Origin: an uncultured Eubacteriales bacterium
GTDB taxonomy: Bacteria > Bacillota > Clostridia > Oscillospirales > Acutalibacteraceae
Assembly (NCBI GenBank): GCA_934488615.1
Contig: CAKSSJ010000004.1
Span: 1-64,000 of the forward strand
DNA: 64,000 nucleotides
Direction of reading: 5' to 3'
Every line of letters begins with the position of its first letter. The first letter of the stretch is position 1. Under the pieces are notes generated by a model that had not been told where the DNA came from, ran no database searches, and saw only the letters and a program-made list of their open reading frames with translations. This document shows, one piece after another, positions 42,301 through 49,388 of the stretch. A program made the position numbers and the translations under genes.

Positions 42301-43564
42301 TTGAAACAGTTACCGTCTCCCCCACTCTTACGGTCTTAAATCTGAGCATATCTATGTCATTGGAATCCAAGACAATGTTTGTTGCAGATGTGGTCCTGCC
42401 GCTGATCGAGCTTGACCAGAAGCAATCGCTGAACATGTCCTCATTTGCTCCGAAGCCAACAAGACCGTTACCCGTAGCATTGCATTTCAACGCGACGAGC
42501 ACATAGTTGTTAATATATTTTGCATTGCTTGATGTTGTTCCCGCAAGTCCGCCGACGTAATCCGAGGACTTACCTCCAACAACATTACCCGATGCGAAGC
42601 TGTTAGAAATTGTACCTGAGTTTGAACCCGCAATTCCGCCGTAAACAGTTTTACCTGAAAGGTTGGAAGCGATGTACTCGCCAATGTTTACCGCAGATAC
42701 GCGAGTAATCTTTCCGCTGTTCTCGCCGACAATTGCTCCAATCGTGCCGTTACCGCTGATAGTATGTGACGAAGCGGTAGCACCGTTTGTGTTCGACTGC
42801 TTACCGATAACCTTAACGCCTGAAACTGTTCCTGAATTCATCGCAACCGCAAGACCTGCTTTTGCAGCATTTCTCATGGAAAGAATCGGATTTCGAATTT
42901 CGCAGTCCAAAATCTGACCGTCATTTTCAGAAACAAGCACAGAACAATTTTTTGAATCTGTATTGACATTGATAACGCAGTTTTCAACCACAAGATTTTT
43001 TATAACAGAGTTGCTGTTAATGTAGCCGAAAATTGCAAAATTCTCGCCCCTGGTAAATGTGACATTAAGACCTTTTATCTTATGTCCGTTACCGTCAAGG
43101 TTGATGTATACATTTTTTGAAGCGGAGCTGAGATTTTTGCTTACGGATATAAGCGATCCCGAATAAACAGAATTTGAAGTGAAATCATCAGCGCTTACTC
43201 CGGAAAGGTCAATATCTGCTGTTAATTTAAAAAATTTGTTTGCTGAAGTCGTAAGATTGACCTTATCCTGAATTTTAAGGAAGTCAAACGCATCAGAAAT
43301 AATATACGGATCCGAAGCAGTTCCGCTTCCCTTGTTCTCTGTTGAAAGTGCGCCGCCCTCTGTTGCAACTGTCGTGGTCTGAATCGCGCCGCCTTCCTGA
43401 GAAACCGTCGTGGAGGAGCTTGTCGTGGAGGAAGAAGTTACAGTTGTAGAACCGAATGTGTTTCCCTCATTAACTGCGAGAGATGACGCAATTCCGGTTG
43501 ACGACAGCAACACTGCTACGCTGAGCAACGTTACCGCAACCCTTTCTAATCTCCTTTTAATCAT
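36395..43564 (-). CDS. Giant secreted beta-helix (GLUG-like repeat) surface protein
   Basis: A 2389-residue exported protein. The signal peptide spans about residues 1-30 (VAVTLLSVAVLLSSTGIASS), followed by a Thr/Ser-rich linker. Five modules start with a header of the type GTxxxPYxIxxAxDLxxI near residues 78, 500, 840, 1445 and 1908 (for example GEGTSESPYLIYNAYDLETV), each followed by long runs of GLUG-like turns (LNGNGHTISNLKINGTSKSG, then LFATLDSAEISDLVI) typical of right-handed beta-helices. The end (SKADWGIRSIWSVIGK) has no sortase motif, membrane span or wall-binding module, so its attachment is unknown. GTGGAGG precedes the start. Confidence 0.88.
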   Translation of the reverse strand: MIKRRLERVAVTLLSVAVLLSSTGIASSLAVNEGNTFGSTTVTSSSTTSSSTTVSQEGGAIQTTTVATEGGALSTENKGSGTASDPYIISDAFDFLKIQDKVNLTTSANKFFKLTADIDLSGVSADDFTSNSVYSGSLISVSKNLSSASKNVYINLDGNGHKIKGLNVTFTRGENFAIFGYINSNSVIKNLVVENCVINVNTDSKNCSVLVSENDGQILDCEIRNPILSMRNAAKAGLAVAMNSGTVSGVKVIGKQSNTNGATASSHTISGNGTIGAIVGENSGKITRVSAVNIGEYIASNLSGKTVYGGIAGSNSGTISNSFASGNVVGGKSSDYVGGLAGTTSSNAKYINNYVLVALKCNATGNGLVGFGANEDMFSDCFWSSSISGRTTSATNIVLDSNDIDMLRFKTVRVGETVTVSKSTLSASWGKASIDIADGLTKSGDGITLSSSNITGVTADKVAWINYNSEISLPSTVGTGSLKVSQSFSVPVLVFSSDAKGNGTVEEPLLISNSAEFGMLKYAHGISAKLSKDFSVNTSAFAFSGILDGNGHAVNVSGPLFTEVCGSVKNIDVISKSDISSAVFGKALNAEIKNVAVTVADGASFNASGTNSGVVFSVIAGNSVIDNCRVKADVKIVGNVTNFGSIAGSVIGNGTKITNSGAACDISSTAKSANVANVIGSISATGVSVENCYVSGKNEAGKYSFVSAISSNDTVISNVYMSKGTQIPVDFAKYSFIDKAQFKEWSFDDGEVAFFTGNGGKFALSKPTITALSGSKASDYSISTDTSVLIADLSVENGELVLSVKRAVGVVTVKGCAVTVTNKATGLFTTVKISNGLEKDSKGNYIISNAYDLAYISENSNELSKASFVIASDIDMSELMAFEPIGGTVVSFSGKLNGNGHTISNLKINGTSKSGLFATLDSAEISDLVIALAEVKTSGLYTGVLAGQIKGNTKISNITIKNSNVVADGLYTGIISGSVNGGTLEVKSITITDCTINSKANYSGAFAGYASCDGRIADVTVSDAHINGAEYVAGVVGLADGKLAIESATVSGSEIKGVSEVSGIAAGKGEVSLTNVKVASTAISTISDMSTFAAGGISSSIGSSITNAEVENSTVKAGIASAVVAKSNSDAKLSIKNVKIYGADISADKANTVAAGILAVHNSGGVAVINNCYIDKDTTVSSTSTASGFVGDISGSESALMADGIKSFAKVELRSSADAVAAAGAIAKLSVAALNNVQLRNFKVFGTVEGNSSVGGMIGLIKGIGNYNEMTAVISDSICAAQIKTDSTNKDAGVILGSIENDKYVNSDNINKVVTDTVISTYYGNVPAFGASTGIKNANVVDMDKPNGAEIKASVDSISSFGETELTVSNVPAVKGYSFDGTIGWTSEANDRISVISSTESSLKVDVKRMADISMVAYYVLDSDGDVRIPVHFRIKADVRNPLKGEGTSESPYLIYNAYDLETVAYYDSLGKYFALADDISFSANDFEFGGGFYNVGNGVVTIGSAEKCFNGTFTGLYNGKVHSIKGMMLSGNVLGGLFGATDGAVISDIIIENAKVTGLNRAGIVVGEAKDTVIRNITINSSSVFSSEFGSAAGIVAGKAENVTAENITINKSEASTTLAATSATVEIGGGIAGVFNGKITNVHMNDVTVQSGTIVGGAVGASSKAQLDNVYFNGSACGDIAGGLIGQLENSNNFNVKNSFISGSVKGEKLSAGVIAEISDSSAATAKADKSLIEKTVITAKAEGEVSAAVIANADKNALVANEADGATILSEVYYSSYQNESVFGTQELNSYQNTGLTAIDLSNMKCVLGGTEKSYVTLSGEKTILGDADIITVAGNGTYKEFEVCGHKFELTDIASDPFGVVNYDSSASSLSATGSIDGAKLVFTYSNGLKTAIPVSYSSVLAGSGTKSDPYRVGTADEFAVMMQNGDREGVYYSITADIDLSDVKSADTFAGILDGGNHVVYDYSGEPMFSSISGTVKNLGFVGFDVDSRSGTSVGAVAGTLNGATIENCVVIADVNARGSVQDAGIIAGRAENGAEIVNSITSGRVTGSYLLAAGGIIGSSFNSKILNAVSTAYVSVGGYAGGIVGEAEYTTLENAVFANMAASSSKKSGNVAGMFSETSSASNVYFDGCTAKNGVAAAEGETEAMKSSTTKALSDPSIIGFARTASGYAIPSSLKTSECSPKFATAVEFAALAVRYVSRTNSGTAMNYTDIKVPSEVNSNAVSVDRTKGLVITLMKNKDYALTDNAIARYSNPASDSMMSVSYSINDKSGKLDGKLIGVMLKSKILDSSDAFGFFTKIGDQTRSINSVRVSDEGIYIDIELPEGYAYKVKAVNSDGKSLDVTDAKNEGKLISTNGTDSVDISIEITESKADWGIRSIWSVIGK

Positions 43565-43633
43565 AATAAAACCTCCACTGTGTTTGCCATCTCTGCTCCA
43601 CGATTCAAAAATGACACTTTAACTTATATTATA

Positions 43634-45787
43634 TCAGCCGTTTTTTGCGGCTTTATCTGCTTTGAGCTTCTCAGCCTTTGCCTTTGCACGCTCTCGCGCA
43701 AGCTGTTCCTGAGCCTTAGCCTTCGCTCTCGCCTTTTCGCGCGCTATACGCTCTTTCTCTTTTGCTCTCTCTTTGGCGAGACGCTCCTGCTCTTTGATTT
43801 TCTCTCGTGCGATGCGTTCTTTTTCTTTCGCCTTTTCTTTGGCTATGCGCTGTTTTTCAGCTTCGGCAGCTCTCATTTTTGCAATGCGCTCTTTTTCCTT
43901 AGCTTTTGCTTTCTCTTTAGCCGCCTTCTCTTTTTCTTTGGCTTTTTCTCTTGCTATGCGATCTTTTTCGGCCTGTGCGGCTTTGGCGGCGGCAGCTTTC
44001 TGCTTTGCCTTCTCTTTAGCCAGACGTTCCTTTTCAGCTTGAGCGGCCTTTGCTTCGGCTTCCTTTTGCTTCGCTTTTTCCTTAGCAAGTCTTTCCTTTT
44101 CTTTGGCCTTTTCCTTGGCTATGCGATCCTTTTCAGCCTGAGCGGCTTTAGCGGCAGCGGCTCTTTGCTTCTCTTTTTCTTTTGCAAGACGCTCTTTCTC
44201 AGCCTGTGCAGCTCTTGCTTTTGCAATCGCCGCCTTTTCTCTCTGCTTAGCGGCTTCTGCCTTTTCCTTAGCCTTTTGGGCGGCAAGCTCTTTGGCTTTG
44301 CGCTCCCTTTCTTTCGCCTTTGCCTTGGCGGCCTTTTCTTTCTCTATCTTTGCAAGCTTTGCCGCCTTTTCTCTTGCTATGCGCATTTCTTCACGCTGCT
44401 TTTCCTTTGCAATACGAGCTTCTTCCTGCGCCTTGAGCTTTGCGGCTCTCTCTTTTTCTTTTCTTGCTTTTTCTTTGGCGAGAGCTTTTTCCTTGGCGAT
44501 ACGAGCCTTCTCGCGCTCCTTTTCCCTCTTGAGTCTTTGCTTCTCTTTTTCCTTTTCTTTTCTGATTCTCTCTTTCTCTCTCGCTATGCGGCGGCGCTCC
44601 ATTTCTTTTTCGTGAGCGATCTTCGCCTTGATTTTATCTTCAATGGCCTTCTTGCGTGCATTCTCTGCATCAAGTGCGCGCTGAATAGCCTCCTGAATCT
44701 TCTTTTCGCCTTCGATCTTCTTGCGGCTGACACGTTTAACCTCATCGACAAAGACACGCTGGATCTCTACTTCCTCCATGTCGTAGTCCATGACAAGCTC
44801 TTCAGCCAATCTCTTAAGAAGTTTTGGCTTAAGCTTACGCTTTTTCTGCTTACCGACGGCATCCTCAGAAAGGGTGTTTGCCTTAAGCATCATATAATTC
44901 ATTGCAGTCATACGATTAAGCTGATCCATGTATTCTTCGCTGACCATATCGTTTGACTCTTTAACCGTAATTTCATAACCCAACTCATTGTACGACTGGA
45001 TAAATTGCCACAATTTAAGACATGCACGGAAATTGGGGTTCTTCTGAATAGCGTTCGTTCTCATGATAGGCGGTCTGACAGGAACGCAGTTCCTGAGCTC
45101 CTTCATGAAAGAGGAATTTGCATACTCATTGATAATTCTCTTAACTCTTTCAATACGCTGGAAAGCCGTTGCATTCTCGCCCTCGGGACCTGCCTCACCG
45201 CCGATATCGCTTCCTGCTGACTGTGCCGAAACTTCAAGCTTATACTGAATCTTTTCGCGGCCTCTTGTGAAATCGCTTTCCATCTTAAGCGATGCCATGT
45301 TATCATCATCCGAAATGTTGAAAAGGACATTATATCTTACATCAATAAATCGAACAAGATTCTGCATAAGCGTGAAAACGAATCTGTTTTCATAAACCTC
45401 ATAGCTCTCCTCACGGAAAACATTAAGGATCTGGTTCGGGGTAACATCGTCGCCCTCAACCTTTGCAATCATATTGGTGTGCTGAGCAAGATGGCGTATC
45501 GATTCGTTGGTGATCTTCCTTGCACGCTCAATAGGAACTATTTCTTCTTCCTGAACAATGAACTTTCTGGGAACACGAATGATATTGTCAAGGGGGATAA
45601 TACAAGCTTCGATTTCCTCAACCCATTTGAGATCAATCTTCTTATCAAAATATCTGTTGAACAAGGAATAGCTGTTCGTACCGCTCTTGATGGCAGTATC
45701 CATTTCATCATAGAACTCGCTGTCAGCGGTTGCGGACGCAAGATAGTCCTTGTATTCAAGATATAATTCAAGATACGATTTGTTCAT
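43634..45787 (-). CDS. DUF2357-like protein with very long charged coiled coil
   Basis: A 717-residue cytosolic protein. Residues 1-350 are folded and resemble the DUF2357/McrC-linked family (DDVTPNQILNVFREESYEVY, ENRFVFTLMQNLVRFIDVRY). From about residue 365 to the end it is an almost unbroken Ala/Lys/Glu/Arg helix made of units such as AEKERLAKEKAKQKAAAAKA, roughly 350 residues or about 50 nm if straight. The companion McrB-like ATPase gene lies 44 bases upstream. It may be the cytoplasmic scaffold or motor-coupling rod of the apparatus (inference). AAGGGG precedes ATG 45787. Confidence 0.7.
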   Translation of the reverse strand: MNKSYLELYLEYKDYLASATADSEFYDEMDTAIKSGTNSYSLFNRYFDKKIDLKWVEEIEACIIPLDNIIRVPRKFIVQEEEIVPIERARKITNESIRHLAQHTNMIAKVEGDDVTPNQILNVFREESYEVYENRFVFTLMQNLVRFIDVRYNVLFNISDDDNMASLKMESDFTRGREKIQYKLEVSAQSAGSDIGGEAGPEGENATAFQRIERVKRIINEYANSSFMKELRNCVPVRPPIMRTNAIQKNPNFRACLKLWQFIQSYNELGYEITVKESNDMVSEEYMDQLNRMTAMNYMMLKANTLSEDAVGKQKKRKLKPKLLKRLAEELVMDYDMEEVEIQRVFVDEVKRVSRKKIEGEKKIQEAIQRALDAENARKKAIEDKIKAKIAHEKEMERRRIAREKERIRKEKEKEKQRLKREKEREKARIAKEKALAKEKARKEKERAAKLKAQEEARIAKEKQREEMRIAREKAAKLAKIEKEKAAKAKAKERERKAKELAAQKAKEKAEAAKQREKAAIAKARAAQAEKERLAKEKEKQRAAAAKAAQAEKDRIAKEKAKEKERLAKEKAKQKEAEAKAAQAEKERLAKEKAKQKAAAAKAAQAEKDRIAREKAKEKEKAAKEKAKAKEKERIAKMRAAEAEKQRIAKEKAKEKERIAREKIKEQERLAKERAKEKERIAREKARAKAKAQEQLARERAKAKAEKLKADKAAKNG

Positions 45788-45831
45788 TAAGTATAGCCCC
45801 TTTGACAAAAGTTATAATAACGGCTTCGGGA

Positions 45832-47379
45832 TTACATAAGTCTCTTAAGAAGCTGAAGATATTCTTTACACTCGTTCATGTTTGCCTTGCCGAAGTGCTT
45901 ATTGAGATATGTAACAAGTCCGTCGATTTCATCACGGATAAAGGAAAGGTTCAAGCTTTCGAACTTACGGAAAACCTTCTTTGCAAGAACGAAGTCAATA
46001 CCGTCAATTTCTGTACCGCCGCAGCCGACATAAGCGGGAACAAATTCCTTAAGCTGCTTAACAATACGGTTACCGAATGCAAGACGGAAATGTTCAATAA
46101 CATAATCGTCAAGCTCTTCGATCTTCTTAAGGTTTTCATCTGATACTTTGTACTTTGTCTGGCACTCGCGGAACATGCCCTCAAGATGCTTGTAGCTGAG
46201 GTTGAGCTCCTCTGTATAGGGTGCCTCAAAGAACTTACCTTTACTGTTAAGGTCGATCGGAATAGCACGGTCGTAAACCTTATCGGAAACGGCAAATGTC
46301 GAGTCGTCGTTGTTGATTGTGCCGATATACCACATGTTTTCGGGAAGTCTGAGCTTACCGTCGATAACGTGCTTCGGGTCGGTCGGCCATACGCTGGGAA
46401 CGAGGGATACAACCCACTCATCTCGTGACGGCATTTCAAGAATTGAGAGAAGCTCGGCGAAGTAATACTCAACACGAGCGATATTCATTTCGTCAAGAAC
46501 CGTTACGAAAATTTCCTCTTTAAATGTAGCTTCATACATTTTCTTAAGAACTTCTGTCTCGTTAAAGCGCTTTGTAAATTCATTAAAGTAACCGAAGATT
46601 TCGGTACGGTCACGCCATGACGGCTGAACCGATGCGATCGTAACAGGGTTTCTGAGGAATTTACCCCATGCATAAGCAAGTGATGTTTTACCTGTACCTG
46701 AAATACCCTGAAGAATTATAAGTCTTGTTGAAGCAAATGCCGAAAGGAAAAGTCTGATGATCTTGATTTCATAGAAAAGACCGAGACGTGAACATGCAAA
46801 GTTACGGAATCTGTCGCAGATTTCGGGAAGAGTAATTTCATTATCGAATTCGGGAGCAACATAATTCTCAATCTCGAGATCGACCTGAGTACACTTGTAG
46901 AAACGGCTGTAATCATCGGCAGTCTTGTCAATCTCGCCGTCCTTCTTCTCCTCATCGGTTGCCTCGCCGTTTTCGTCATACGGACTCTCACCGGGATTAA
47001 GGCCGAGCTGAGAAACCTTCATGGCAAGAATTCGCTCTTTTTCGTTGTTGAGCTTAATAACCTCACGATTGAGATTACCGACTTCCATAAGAAGTTCTTC
47101 CTGGTCAACAAGGGTTTTTCTGACTCTGACATACTTCTTGATGAGAACAACAACAAGTATAACGATTGCCGCAAGAACCGCAACTGTTGCTATAATTGCC
47201 ACAACTGCAAGAAGCCAGTCAACAATAGTAAACTTGCCTGACCAAGCCTTAAATATCTTTATGTACTGCGGAATGTTAAAAATGTTGGCAATGCCAAGGC
47301 CGATTCCCTTAAAAATACCCCAGACACCTTTAACGAAAAACTGATTTAAAAATTCTGCAAGGAACTTTGTGATTGTCAT
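45832..47379 (-). CDS. Membrane-anchored McrB-like AAA+ ATPase
   Basis: A 515-residue ATPase with an N-terminal amphipathic region, one strong span (LAVVAIIATVAVLAAIVILVVV, about residues 57-80), and a coiled coil (residues 90-120). The AAA+ core has Walker A LQGISGTGKTSLAYAW (about 225), Walker B VTVLDEMNIARVEYYFAEL (about 294), sensor-like IGTINNDDSTFAVSDK (about 353), and an Arg in KVYDRAIPIDL. McrB proteins normally are soluble GTPase/ATPase components of restriction systems; anchoring to the membrane next to peptidases and fibre genes is unusual. Start 47379 follows GAGGGTG. Confidence 0.83.
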   Translation of the reverse strand: MTITKFLAEFLNQFFVKGVWGIFKGIGLGIANIFNIPQYIKIFKAWSGKFTIVDWLLAVVAIIATVAVLAAIVILVVVLIKKYVRVRKTLVDQEELLMEVGNLNREVIKLNNEKERILAMKVSQLGLNPGESPYDENGEATDEEKKDGEIDKTADDYSRFYKCTQVDLEIENYVAPEFDNEITLPEICDRFRNFACSRLGLFYEIKIIRLFLSAFASTRLIILQGISGTGKTSLAYAWGKFLRNPVTIASVQPSWRDRTEIFGYFNEFTKRFNETEVLKKMYEATFKEEIFVTVLDEMNIARVEYYFAELLSILEMPSRDEWVVSLVPSVWPTDPKHVIDGKLRLPENMWYIGTINNDDSTFAVSDKVYDRAIPIDLNSKGKFFEAPYTEELNLSYKHLEGMFRECQTKYKVSDENLKKIEELDDYVIEHFRLAFGNRIVKQLKEFVPAYVGCGGTEIDGIDFVLAKKVFRKFESLNLSFIRDEIDGLVTYLNKHFGKANMNECKEYLQLLKRLM

Positions 47380-47428
47380 TTCGGTCACCCTCTGTTTTTT
47401 ATTAGTTTATATTGATATGAGTTGAATG

Positions 47429-48151
47429 TTATTTATCTTCTTTTTCTTGGGAGCTTTCTTTGTTCTGCTGAGCGATGTATTCTTCAATAACACGCTGTTT
47501 TGATTCTTCACTGAGATTCTCGGCTTTAGCGGTCATAAACATTGAGATAAGCTTATATATCTGCCAGATGAAGAACAGAGCCAACGGGATAATAATGCAA
47601 ATCATAAATCCTGTTCGACTTTGAAGGAAGCTGAGTGCCGAACCGAAGTTCGCTATTTTCATTCCTGTAAGCCTGTTTCCGTTTTCATCAACACCGGAGT
47701 TGACCTGCTTTGCAATAACCTCATCAGGAAGAACATTTACCGTATCTTCCATGCCTACTGCATCACCTGCCGTTACAAAGGCATAAACTGAACCGTCTCC
47801 CGCAAGAATAATATCAGTAATTCTATGGGTATTGTATCCTCTGATTTTCTTGCCTGCACTTTGTCCTTCTATAATCGTCGAGTATGTAATTACATCGCCG
47901 ATCTTTAATGCGCTCGGATCCTTGACTTCCTTCGAAATTATCAAATCACCGCTTCCGAATCCCGACGGTTCGCCGGAATCCATTGAGTCAGACTGGACGG
48001 CAAAAGGCGTATATCCGAGAACATTGCCTATACCCATGTCCGAGTTCTTTGAGGTAAACGTCATAACCGTTATGATTATTGCGATTATAATTATGATAAT
48101 CAGCAAAATATCGGAAATGACACCCCAGATGCTTTTCCCTTTTTCGTTCAT
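47429..48151 (-). CDS. SipW-type signal peptidase I with long insert
   Basis: A 240-residue membrane peptidase. Ser motif PFAVQSDSMDSGEPSGFGSG (with an insert before GDLIIS), His motif GYNTHRITDIILAG, acid motif FVTAGDAVGMEDTVNVLPDE, N-terminal span ILLIIIIIIAIIITVMTFTS and C-terminal span FMICIIIPLALFFIWQIYKL, then a charged tail ending in NKESSQEKEDK. It lies between the putative major subunit gene and the ATPase gene, so is likely the peptidase of the major subunit. The Ser-to-Lys/His spacing is longer than in the other three. Confidence 0.88.
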   Translation of the reverse strand: MNEKGKSIWGVISDILLIIIIIIAIIITVMTFTSKNSDMGIGNVLGYTPFAVQSDSMDSGEPSGFGSGDLIISKEVKDPSALKIGDVITYSTIIEGQSAGKKIRGYNTHRITDIILAGDGSVYAFVTAGDAVGMEDTVNVLPDEVIAKQVNSGVDENGNRLTGMKIANFGSALSFLQSRTGFMICIIIPLALFFIWQIYKLISMFMTAKAENLSEESKQRVIEEYIAQQNKESSQEKEDK

Positions 48152-48244
48152 TTACAACATTCACTCCTGTATTTTTTTACCTAAAAAGGTCATTTGTCGG
48201 CACAGTCAATATGCGGACAAATCGCCCTTTTATCTCAGGGTCAA

Positions 48245-48268
48245 GGGTGACGCCGTATGGCGTCACCC
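48245..48268 (-). promoter_or_regulatory. Stem-loop downstream of the main subunit gene
   Basis: GGGTGACGCC (48245-48254) and GGCGTCACCC (48259-48268), a perfect 10-bp stem with a four-base loop. On the minus strand it is followed by no U-run, so it is not a normal terminator. It could reduce read-through or protect the upstream mRNA 3' end. Confidence 0.6.
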
Positions 48269-48325
48269 ACCCAAAGTGACGGGTTAATTCAGGATTTTGT
48301 TCCTGACGCTCTTGATAAACCGAAA

Positions 48326-49240
48326 TTAGTCTATTTCAAGAACAAGGTTGAAGTTAATGGTTGAACCTGCGATATCATTTGCGCAGTCAACATCATTACC
48401 TTCCATCCACATGTAAACTCTTACACGGGTGATACCTGCAGCACATGTAACTCTTGCCTGTGAGGAAGTAGTTGCAAGTGTTGCTTCGAGATTATAGCAG
48501 TATTCTGTGTTAGAAACGATATTTTTATAAGTACCGTCAGTAGCAAGATTTAAACCTGCTTTTGTAAGGGGTTTTGTAGTCATTATACCGCTTGCGCCCA
48601 AAGCAGTTGCAGCTGCAGTATGGCTGGAAGCATCCAACTCGTAAACAACCTTTTTAGCTGTATTTACGCCAGGTACTACGCTCTGGATCGCAGATGCAGA
48701 TGCCTTCTCAGCAACAGTACCGCAGTTTACTAGAGCGATACGCATAGCTGTAGGAAGCTCGGGGTTGCTCTCACATGTAACGCTTGATGAACCGAATTTA
48801 ACAACAGTTTCATTCTTAACCTTTACAAAAAGATCAAATGCAACAAATCCGCTGCCAACATCTGCTCTGCTGTAAGTGTCCATTCTGCCTGCATCGTTGA
48901 TTGAACCGTCAAAGAATCTCGGAAGATATCCGTTTGTATTCATATTGGATGATGACGGCTTAACTGTATCAGGAATATTGTTCATATGTCCTTCGTATGC
49001 GGAGAAACGAGTTGTTGTGATACCAGCGATCTCATCAGCTGTAAGCTTTGTTGTGAAAGCTGAAGTATTAGCAGAAATCTGAATACCTTCAGGTGATGTG
49101 ACGTTCAATTCCATGGACTCGACTTCAACTCTTTTTGCCATTGAGAACCATGCATATGTAGCTGACGTAAGAACGATAGCAGATACGATAAGCATTGCAA
49201 TGGCAGAAATGAATGCGCGCTTTTTGAATGTCTTTTTCAT
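48326..49240 (-). CDS. Putative main fibre subunit, TasA-like with SipW-type signal
   Basis: A 304-residue exported protein, the largest of the subunits. Signal span AFISAIAMLIVSAIVLTSA, then TYAWFSMAKRVEVESMELNV with the AWF motif. It is low in charge and rich in Ala/Thr/Ser/Gly, with paired cysteines at VTCESNPELP and ALVNCGTVAEK, and the C-terminal motif VYMWMEGNDVDCANDIAGST. The same motif ends the TRYSDV protein encoded upstream (VMWLEGWDPDCVNDILGGS). Its leader and trailer both have stable stem-loops (49270-49294; 48245-48268), as expected of a highly expressed structural gene. GGAGGTAAAG precedes ATG 49240. Confidence 0.82.
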   Translation of the reverse strand: MKKTFKKRAFISAIAMLIVSAIVLTSATYAWFSMAKRVEVESMELNVTSPEGIQISANTSAFTTKLTADEIAGITTTRFSAYEGHMNNIPDTVKPSSSNMNTNGYLPRFFDGSINDAGRMDTYSRADVGSGFVAFDLFVKVKNETVVKFGSSSVTCESNPELPTAMRIALVNCGTVAEKASASAIQSVVPGVNTAKKVVYELDASSHTAAATALGASGIMTTKPLTKAGLNLATDGTYKNIVSNTEYCYNLEATLATTSSQARVTCAAGITRVRVYMWMEGNDVDCANDIAGSTINFNLVLEID

Positions 49241-49269
49241 TATCTTTACCTCCATAAAGATTTCATGCC

Positions 49270-49294
49270 TTGGCGACCGTTAACGCGCCGCCAA
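49270..49294 (-). promoter_or_regulatory. Stem-loop in the leader of the main subunit gene
   Basis: TTGGCG (49270-49275) pairs with CGCCAA (49289-49294) around an inner CGTTAACG palindrome. It lies 30 bases before the start codon and may stabilise the mRNA. Confidence 0.5.
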
Positions 49295-49388
49295 ACGCAT
49301 AATTTTATCCAAAGTGTTTCTGACTTTTTGAATTCAGTATTTGCTCAATGAATTTGATATGAAAGGAATAAACTTCCCGTCACCAAGT

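Noticed and set aside
43580..44956. Long plus-strand open frame of 458 codons rich in Phe, Leu and Cys
   Set aside because: It is the antisense of the Lys/Ala/Glu coiled-coil coding region; such frames stay open because of the low-complexity composition. No ribosome site or promoter supports it.
48245..48268. Intrinsic terminator ending the main subunit transcript
   Set aside because: The stem is strong but has no U-run on the transcribed strand, so it is listed only as a stem-loop.
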